11,889 bases of DNA from DATAEG01 sp036258135. Lineage in GTDB: Bacteria; Actinomycetota; Actinomycetes; Mycobacteriales; Jatrophihabitantaceae. Location of the stretch: contig DATAEG010000137.1 in NCBI GenBank assembly GCA_036258135.1, positions 1 through 11,889 of the forward strand, read 5' to 3'. Both the position numbers and the translations under genes were made by a program. Position 1 is the first letter of the stretch. Every line of letters starts with the position of its first letter. The notes beneath the pieces were generated by a model. It was not told the origin of the DNA and made no database searches. It saw only the letters and a program-made list of their open reading frames with translations. Positions 1 to 4,164 of this stretch are shown piece by piece.

Positions 1-159
1 CCGGTAATTGCGCACGTGCAGCGAGCGGAGCATTCCGGCGGCGTCGCCCGGTCGACGGGTGTGTTGACGAGGCCGATCAACGCCCGCGCCCCGGCTCGCG
101 TCCGACGGTTGGGCGTCCGTGGTGCGGGTGAGGAGACGTTCGAGGGGAGCCAAGGTCAT
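1..159 (-). CDS. MFS-type exporter, N-terminal fragment (cut by window edge)
   Basis: Reading the minus strand from the ATG at 159-157 gives 53 open codons to the window edge. The last residues read MLRSLHVRNYR, which resembles the start of major facilitator exporters of the EntS/MFS_3 type, where an R-S-L-x-V-R-N-Y-R-L-F stretch leads into the first membrane helix. The ATG overlaps the stop codon of the MarR gene (ATGA, 159-156), the usual sign of translational coupling, so regulator and transporter probably share one mRNA and the regulator probably controls the pump. The first 42 residues are polar and low in complexity; a start at the internal ATG (33-31) is possible but has no clear ribosome site. 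Membrane segments and substrate lie outside the window, so the family call rests on about 11 residues plus context. Confidence 0.6.
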   Translation of the reverse strand, partial: MTLAPLERLLTRTTDAQPSDASRGAGVDRPRQHTRRPGDAAGMLRSLHVRNYR

Positions 160-596
160 CGACGAGCCAGCTTCTCCAACACGGGTGCGGCGGCGCGCAG
201 CGCAGCGCGCTCGTCAGCGGTCAGGAGGGCCAGCCGCCGAGCCAGCCATTCCGTCCGGGCCCGGCGCGTGGACAGGACCAGTTCGCGTCCGGCTGAGGTG
301 CTCGAGATGAGGACCTGGCGCCGGTCCACCGGGTGGATGGCCCGCTGGACAAGCCCGCGGTCCTCGAGGGCCGCGATGATCTTCGTCATCGACGGCGGCT
401 GGACCCGCTCCCGCTCGGCCAACTCACCCGCCGTCAACGGGCCGTAGTGGTGCACGGTGCCGAGGGCGGCCAACTGGCCGATCGGGACGGACGCGTCGGA
501 CCGCTCCTGGCGCATCAACCGCGTCAGGCGCAGCAACGGGCCGCGCAAGCCGTCGGCCAGCTCCGCCGTCCGCATCCGGGGGGCCATCGTGGTCAT
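156..596 (-). CDS. MarR family transcriptional regulator
   Basis: This 146-aa protein has the size and layout of a MarR winged-helix repressor, a dimeric cytoplasmic DNA-binding protein that typically controls efflux or stress genes and often itself. Residues 12-50 would form the first dimerisation helices. Residues 53-83 (LTAGELAERERVQPPSMTKI, then ALEDRGLV) are the helix-turn-helix. HPVDRRQVLIS (88-98) is the wing with the family D-x-R signature, and 110-146 form the C-terminal dimerisation helices. Translation starts at ATG 596 with no Shine-Dalgarno but with a leaderless-type promoter. The downstream gene, a truncated MFS-like exporter, starts within this stop codon. DUF2530 is divergent. 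Ligand and targets are unknown. M. tuberculosis Rv0880 is, from memory, the positional equivalent. Confidence 0.92.
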   Translation of the reverse strand: MTTMAPRMRTAELADGLRGPLLRLTRLMRQERSDASVPIGQLAALGTVHHYGPLTAGELAERERVQPPSMTKIIAALEDRGLVQRAIHPVDRRQVLISSTSAGRELVLSTRRARTEWLARRLALLTADERAALRAAAPVLEKLARR

Positions 597-600
597 ACCT

Positions 601-631
601 TTAGTTTACCTAACGACATAATCGCGGTCCA
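601..631 (-). promoter_or_regulatory. MarR promoter with overlapping palindromic operator candidate
   Basis: On the minus strand TGGACC (631-626) and TAAACT (608-603) lie 17 bp apart as -35 and -10 elements. The -10 ends six bases before the MarR ATG, the geometry of a leaderless actinobacterial promoter. The plus-strand stretch TTAGTTTACCTAA (601-613) is an imperfect 13-bp palindrome (TTAG...CTAA) covering the -10. An autorepressor bound there would block polymerase, as is common for MarR genes. The elements are visible; the regulator-site pairing is inference. Confidence 0.55.
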
Positions 632-650
632 GCCGGCGACGAGCGGGTAG

Positions 651-663
651 TAGCGTTTGCTGC
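651..663 (+). promoter_or_regulatory. Possible leaderless -10 element of the DUF2530 gene
   Basis: TAGCGT (651-656) fits the actinobacterial TANNNT -10 pattern and lies seven bases before the ATG at 664. There is no purine-rich ribosome site before that ATG, so a leaderless transcript is the simplest reading. No convincing -35 is visible. The MarR palindrome lies about 40 bases upstream and could affect this promoter too. Confidence 0.35.
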
Positions 664-915
664 ATGCAGCTGCCGCCGATGCTGACCGGCACGCGACCGG
701 CGCCTCAGCCGCCGCCGGTGCACACGCGGACGGTCCTGCTGACGGGTACGGCGCTGTGGTTCATCGCCTTCGTCGTGCTGCTGCCGTTCTGGAACTGGCT
801 GGGCGAGCATGATCACCGGATCTGGCTATGGACATGCCTGGCCGGCTGGCTGCTCGGCCTGGTCGGCCTGGCGATCTTCCGCAAGCACCGCGGCGAAGGG
901 CGCGCGGTCGACTAG
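664..915 (+). CDS. DUF2530 small membrane protein
   Basis: An 83-aa protein with a proline-rich cytoplasmic-type N-terminus (residues 1-22), a first hydrophobic helix at about 24-43 (LLTGTALWFIAFVVLLPFW), a short polar turn (NWLGEHDHR), a second helix at about 52-71 rich in W, L and G, and a basic end (RKHRGEGRAVD). This two-helix layout and length match the actinobacterial DUF2530 family, whose function is unknown. It is divergent from the MarR gene, as I recall for Rv0879c and Rv0880 in M. tuberculosis. Its TAG stop (913-915) lies in the first copy of the CTAG that flanks the adjacent MITE-like element, so insertion did not alter the protein's end. Confidence 0.8.
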   Translation: MQLPPMLTGTRPAPQPPPVHTRTVLLTGTALWFIAFVVLLPFWNWLGEHDHRIWLWTCLAGWLLGLVGLAIFRKHRGEGRAVD

Positions 916-1076
916 GGCGTGTCTCCAGTTCCTGCTCGTCGCGAGCGGCGGTCGGGCGGCGCGTGGCGAGGCCGACGAGGAGCTCGTACCGGTGGGTACG
1001 TGCGACGAGGAGAACGCTGCCAGGCGCCGATCCGGGCGGCGCGCAGCAAAGCGTGGAGTTGGGAGACACGCCCTAG
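912..1076. mobile_element. MITE-like non-autonomous element with 12-bp terminal inverted repeats
   Basis: GGGCGTGTCTCC at 915-926 is repeated as its exact reverse complement at 1062-1073. Both ends are bordered by CTAG (912-915 and 1073-1076), so the insertion duplicated either TA (element 915-1073, 159 bp) or CTAG (element 916-1072). The inside has no recognisable gene. It is GC-rich and has a perfect central hairpin, CGTACC-ggtg-GGTACG (985-1000), with partial complementarity between the two arms further out. TA or CTAG targets and GGG-type ends suit mobilisation in trans by an IS5-group or IS630/Tc1-like transposase, but no transposase is present here. It lies precisely between two convergent genes and may fold as a terminator for both. 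Confidence 0.7.
985..1000. repeat. Central hairpin of the MITE-like element
   Basis: A perfect six-base stem, CGTACC pairing with GGTACG around the loop GGTG, sits close to the midpoint of the 159-bp element. A central fold-back is typical of MITEs. No T-tract follows on either strand, so intrinsic terminator activity is uncertain. Confidence 0.5.
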
Positions 1077-1846
1077 GGCGTGACCTCGATCGACTCGTCG
1101 TCGAACACCACGCCGCCCAGTGGTTCGGAAGGCGTCACCACCGCCTCAGAATGCGCGCCGCAGCCGTAATCGAGCGTCACTACCTGCCCGTCCGCCGGAG
1201 CGAACTCGTTGGCGCACACGCCGAACCCGCCGCGCAGGGATCCGGCCAACGGGATCAGGAAGCCGCAGGTGGCGCAACGTGCTGGAGCGTTGGTGGCCAT
1301 CCGCGCGGTGGCGCCGTGCACGCCCTCCGCCCAGCGCTCGCCAGCCTCGTCACGTCCGACCGGCGAGAGGACGCGGGGCCGGCCGAGGAACAGCTCGGTG
1401 GCCACGGCGTCGATAGCGGACGCATCGACGGACTCGTCGCCCGACGCGGTGTAGCCGGGCACCAAGCGGTCGTCAGCGGCCGGCGTCGGCAGCACGTCGC
1501 CGGGAGCCAGGTCGCCCGGACGCAACCGCTCCGACCACGGCAGCCAGGGCGGTGCCAGCAGGGCGTCACCGCCAGGCAGAAGCACGACCTCGTCCACGGT
1601 GGCGACCTTGGCCCGGGACGCCCGGGCCACGCTCACTGCCCAGTACCAGCCGACGTAACCGGGCAGATCGGCGGCAAAGGTGTGGGTGACGACACGCTCG
1701 GCTTCGGCGCGAACTCCGACATGAGCGCCGACCGCGTCGCCGCCGACCTCACGAGCCGCGACGTACGCCATCTCGACCGCCGCCGCGCAGGTCGCGTCCA
1801 GCTTGGGGCTCGTGTGCACGCTCACCGACACATTGTTCCACCCCAT
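1073..1846 (-). CDS. DUF3027 protein with C-terminal zinc-ribbon-like cysteines
   Basis: A soluble 257-aa protein matching the actinobacterial DUF3027 family, function unknown. Recognisable family stretches are KLDATCAAAVEMAYVAARE near the N-terminus (15-33), a tryptophan-rich core (DLPGYVGWYWAVSVARA, 60-76), VDEVVLLPGGDALLAPPWLPW (84-104), and a C-terminal module with Cys191, Cys194, Cys211, Cys229 and His232. Those residues could bind one zinc ion; this is inferred from spacing. Start at ATG 1846 leaves 31 bases to the divergent MFS start; in-frame GTGs at 1831 and 1825 are alternatives. The TAG stop lies in the second CTAG of the MITE-like element, and the empty site would have kept the same stop. 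Positional equivalent from memory: Rv0877. Confidence 0.82.
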   Translation of the reverse strand: MGWNNVSVSVHTSPKLDATCAAAVEMAYVAAREVGGDAVGAHVGVRAEAERVVTHTFAADLPGYVGWYWAVSVARASRAKVATVDEVVLLPGGDALLAPPWLPWSERLRPGDLAPGDVLPTPAADDRLVPGYTASGDESVDASAIDAVATELFLGRPRVLSPVGRDEAGERWAEGVHGATARMATNAPARCATCGFLIPLAGSLRGGFGVCANEFAPADGQVVTLDYGCGAHSEAVVTPSEPLGGVVFDDESIEVTP

Positions 1847-1865
1847 TCAGGTCGTGCGGGTGCGG

Positions 1866-1872
1866 CAGGATA
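1866..1872. promoter_or_regulatory. Shared divergent -10 region for DUF3027 and MFS genes
   Basis: CAGGAT (1866-1871) ends six bases before the GTG at 1878, the same leaderless geometry seen at the MarR and XPB genes. Read on the other strand, TATCCT (1872-1867) is a TANNNT -10 that would start a transcript some 12 bases before the DUF3027 ATG at 1846. The two -10 elements occupy almost the same base pairs, so the two promoters should compete. Alternatively AGGA (1867-1870) is a Shine-Dalgarno seven bases from the MFS GTG. Confidence 0.45.
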
Positions 1873-1877
1873 GATGG

Positions 1878-3407
1878 GTGGCCAGGGACAGTTCGGGTGA
1901 CCCCGCCCGTACTCCCCCGCGCTTCGGCAAGAGTGGCAACACCTCGCATCAGCGCACCCGGCCCAAGGAGCCGGAGTTCGACGCCCCGACGTACTACTCC
2001 AAGTCCGCCTCCCGTCCCGCGGTGAACCCCGCGGCGCCCGTGCCGAAGCTGTCGGTCACCCGAGCCGTGGTCGGACGCAGCAACCAAGCGGCCCGCTACG
2101 TCACCGGCAGGGTGGTGGCCGCCAGCCGGGCCGACGGTGCCGCAGAGTCCGGGCTGACCCGGCTGATCTGGAACCAGGTCCTGTCCTACAGCGCGGACGC
2201 GATGATCACGGTCGCTCTAGCCGGCACCGTGTTCTTCTCCGCCGCCCAGAGCGATCAACGCGGCAACGTGCTCGGCTACCTGCTGATCACGATGGCCCCG
2301 TTCGCGCTAGTAGCGCCGGTGATCGGCCCGGTGCTGGACCGATTCCAGCACGGCCGCCGCGTGGCGATGGCCACTAGTGCGTTCGGGCGGGCCCTGCTCG
2401 CCATCCTGATGGCCCAGAACTTCGACAACCTGTACGCCCTGTTCCCGTTGGCGCTGGGCACGCTCGTGCTGTCCAAGGCCTACAGCGTGGTCCGGGCCGC
2501 CGCCGCACCGCGACTGGTGCCCAGCGGCATGACGCTGGTGACGGCCAACGCCCGTCTGTCGCTGTTCGGTCTGGCCGCCATGCTCATCGGCGGTGGCGTC
2601 AACGGACTCATCATCAAGGTGAGCGGCTCCTACTGGCTCGGCCTCTGGCTCTCAGCGGTCCCGTTCGTGATCACCGGCATACTGTGCCTGCGTCTGCCGC
2701 CCCAGGTGGACTCCACTGCGCCTGCCCCCCGACACCCTGAGGAGCCGCCGCGTGCCGCCCCGCAGGTCCGAACGCCGCGCTTACGCCGGCTGCGCAGTTG
2801 GGCGAGCCGCGGCTACGGCCCCACGGTCGTGATGGCACTGTCCAGCGCGTGCGTACTGCGCTGGGCCACCGGCTTCCTCACGCTGTTCCTGGCGTTCTGG
2901 GTCCAGAGCGAGTCGCACGGTGTCCAAGCCGCGGGCCAGCTGGCCGCGATCGGCGCGGGCTTAGGCATCGGCAACGCCGTCGGCAACATCGTCGGAGCCC
3001 GGGTGCACCTCGGCCATCCCGAACGGCTCGTGGTGCTGTGCGCCGCGGTCGCGGCCGCGGCCTGCCTGGTCACCGCGCTGCTGTTCGGGCTCACCTCAGC
3101 GGTGATCTGCATGTTCGTCACCGGCAGCGCCAACTCGCTGGGCAAGATCGCCCTCGACGCGGTCATCCAGCGCGACGTCGGCGAGACCCTGCGCTCCAGC
3201 GCGTTCGCACGTTCCGAGACATTCCTGCAGCTGTCCTGGGTGGTAGGCGCTGCCATCGGGATCCTGTTGCCTTTGCAGCATGGCGGCCTGGGTATGGGGG
3301 TAGCGGCGGCCGTGACGAGCGTCGCGGTGCTGCTGATCCTCTTGCGAGCCCAGCTGGTGCGGATGCTGGGCGGAGGGCAGGTTCAGATCCGTCCCGAGAC
3401 GACCTAG
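1878..3407 (+). CDS. MFS transporter with long cytoplasmic N-terminus
   Basis: A 509-aa inner-membrane transporter of the major facilitator fold; substrate unknown. The first 95 residues are hydrophilic, rich in P, R and S. Helices follow from about residue 98 (WNQVLSYSADAMITVALAG). A motif-A-like loop, GPVLDRFQHGRR, lies at 150-161 between helices 2 and 3. A polar, proline-rich central loop (273-312) separates the two halves, and the second half ends near residue 490. GTG 1878 was chosen because a TTG at 1803 would run through the start of DUF3027, while 1878 has a -10 or AGGA element at the right distance. It diverges from DUF3027 and converges on cspB with ten bases between stops. From memory Rv0876c is the equivalent; the pairing with DUF3027 suggests a conserved but unknown joint role. 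Confidence 0.85.
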   Translation: MARDSSGDPARTPPRFGKSGNTSHQRTRPKEPEFDAPTYYSKSASRPAVNPAAPVPKLSVTRAVVGRSNQAARYVTGRVVAASRADGAAESGLTRLIWNQVLSYSADAMITVALAGTVFFSAAQSDQRGNVLGYLLITMAPFALVAPVIGPVLDRFQHGRRVAMATSAFGRALLAILMAQNFDNLYALFPLALGTLVLSKAYSVVRAAAAPRLVPSGMTLVTANARLSLFGLAAMLIGGGVNGLIIKVSGSYWLGLWLSAVPFVITGILCLRLPPQVDSTAPAPRHPEEPPRAAPQVRTPRLRRLRSWASRGYGPTVVMALSSACVLRWATGFLTLFLAFWVQSESHGVQAAGQLAAIGAGLGIGNAVGNIVGARVHLGHPERLVVLCAAVAAAACLVTALLFGLTSAVICMFVTGSANSLGKIALDAVIQRDVGETLRSSAFARSETFLQLSWVVGAAIGILLPLQHGGLGMGVAAAVTSVAVLLILLRAQLVRMLGGGQVQIRPETT

Positions 3408-3417
3408 TCCGCCGCCC

Positions 3418-3801
3418 TTAGGCCTCGAGGTTGTCCGCGACGGCGCGCAACACCGCCGCCACCTTTCGTCCCTCGGCCCGGTCCGGGTAGCGGCCGCGGC
3501 GCAGGGAGTTGGAGACCCCATCGAGGAGCTTGATCAGATCCTCGACGATCGGGGTCATCTCGTCCGCCGGCTTCCGGGTGGCGCGTACCACCGAGGGCAC
3601 CGGGTCGAGCACCCGCACGGAGAGCGCCTGCATCCCCTTGCGCCCGGCCACCACGCCGAACTCCACCCGGGACCCGGACTTGAGCTCGGTCACGCCTTCA
3701 GGTAGCACATCGCGGTGGACGAAGACCTCCTCGCCCTGGTCGTCGGCGAGGAAGCCGAAGCCCTTCTCCGCGTTGAACCACTTCACCTTGCCCGTGGGCA
3801 C
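3418..3801 (-). CDS. cspB: Cold-shock domain protein with C-terminal extension (CspB type)
   Basis: Residues 1-67 form a cold-shock OB-fold that binds single-stranded RNA and DNA: GKVKWFN (4-10), RNP1 KGFGFL (13-18) and RNP2 VFVHR (26-30) supply the aromatic and basic contacts. CspA-type proteins stop near residue 67-70; this one continues to 127 with a tail (IVEDLIKLLDGVSNSLRRGR, then RKVAAVLRAVADNL) predicted helical, which may mediate dimerisation or partner binding. The same long form is, as I recall, M. tuberculosis CspB (Rv0871). Start GTG 3801 has a clear GAGGTG ribosome site five bases upstream. The leader carries a strong hairpin. It is divergent from the small gene of the XPB cluster and convergent with the MFS gene. 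Confidence 0.93.
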   Translation of the reverse strand: MPTGKVKWFNAEKGFGFLADDQGEEVFVHRDVLPEGVTELKSGSRVEFGVVAGRKGMQALSVRVLDPVPSVVRATRKPADEMTPIVEDLIKLLDGVSNSLRRGRYPDRAEGRKVAAVLRAVADNLEA

Positions 3802-3841
3802 GGAGTCACCTCACCGTCGTCAGCTATGGCGTCAACACGAA

Positions 3842-3863
3842 AGGCACCGCACGCGCGGTGCCT
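3842..3863 (-). terminator. Strong hairpin with T-rich tail in the cspB leader
   Basis: AGGCACCGC (3842-3850) pairs perfectly with GCGGTGCCT (3855-3863) around a four-base loop. On the minus strand the stem is followed by TTTCGTGTT, an intrinsic-terminator shape; on the plus strand no T-run follows. No gene lies upstream on the minus strand, so it would act inside the cspB leader, 40 bases before the GTG, as an attenuator, a 5'-end stabiliser, or a guard against readthrough. A possible -10, TAATCT (3878-3873), would put the transcript start at the foot of this stem, favouring a 5' hairpin. Confidence 0.55.
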
Positions 3864-3920
3864 CCGGCGTCTAGATTACTCGGTCCGGCACGTGACTTCT
3901 CCCTGCGTCAAGCGGGACGT

Positions 3921-3957
3921 GCGACAATCCGACGTCAAGTACCTGTATATCGGCTCT
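3921..3957 (+). promoter_or_regulatory. Possible promoter of the 61-aa gene and XPB-cluster genes
   Basis: GCGACA (3921-3926) and TGTATAT (3944-3950, an extended -10 shape) are the only promoter-like pair before the ATG at 3979, with an 18-base spacer to GTATAT. The predicted leader is about 20 bases and contains GGAGG. On the opposite strand this gap holds three copies of TTGACG (at 3933-3938, 3906-3911 and 3830-3835), none with a well-placed -10. Confidence 0.35.
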
Positions 3958-3978
3958 TGCGGGTGGAGGCGATTCGGC

Positions 3979-4164
3979 ATGGCGAGCAGGAACTCGGAGA
4001 CCCACTGGGATACGCCGGGGACGGCCGTGTCTGAGTTGGCCGCTCCGGCCGCGGGCGCTGCGTCCCCTTTCGGTGACGACATTGAGTTCCCGTTACCCCT
4101 GGAGGAGCTCGGCTACCACCACCCCACCCGGGCCGAACGGCCGCATCTGCCGGTGGACAGCTGA
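3979..4164 (+). CDS. Unrecognised 61-aa protein coupled to the helicase-associated gene
   Basis: I do not recognise this family. ATG 3979 is preceded by a consensus GGAGG (3965-3969) at nine bases, and the TGA stop (4162-4164) shares its final base with the proposed start of the next gene, so translation is probably coupled. The product has no membrane segment or signal peptide. It has a polar N-terminus, an Ala/Gly/Pro linker (VSELAAPAAGAASP, 16-29), an acidic-hydrophobic patch (FGDDIEFPLPLEELGYHH, 30-47) and a short basic tail ending HLPVDS. That patch looks like a linear peptide that docks on a partner, perhaps the helicase-associated protein or XPB; this is inference. It could also serve mainly as a translational leader. 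Being a real gene rests on the ribosome site and the tight junction. Confidence 0.65.
   Translation: MASRNSETHWDTPGTAVSELAAPAAGAASPFGDDIEFPLPLEELGYHHPTRAERPHLPVDS

Noticed and set aside
601..613. An iron-regulator (IdeR/DtxR) box
   Set aside because: TTAG...CTAA resembles its half-sites, but the palindrome is 13 bp rather than the usual 19 bp and the MarR gene context explains it better.
809..1873. A 354-codon plus-strand open frame running through the MITE-like element and DUF3027
   Set aside because: It is the shadow of DUF3027 in another frame, shows no protein family features and crosses the terminal repeats of the element.
1803..1877. Extension of the MFS gene to TTG 1803
   Set aside because: It would overlap the 5' end of the divergent DUF3027 gene by 44 bp and remove the only sensible promoter space; the extra residues are not transporter-like.
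3802..3978. A tRNA or riboswitch in the cspB leader gap
   Set aside because: Only one simple stem is present; no cloverleaf, CCA end, or known riboswitch core was seen.
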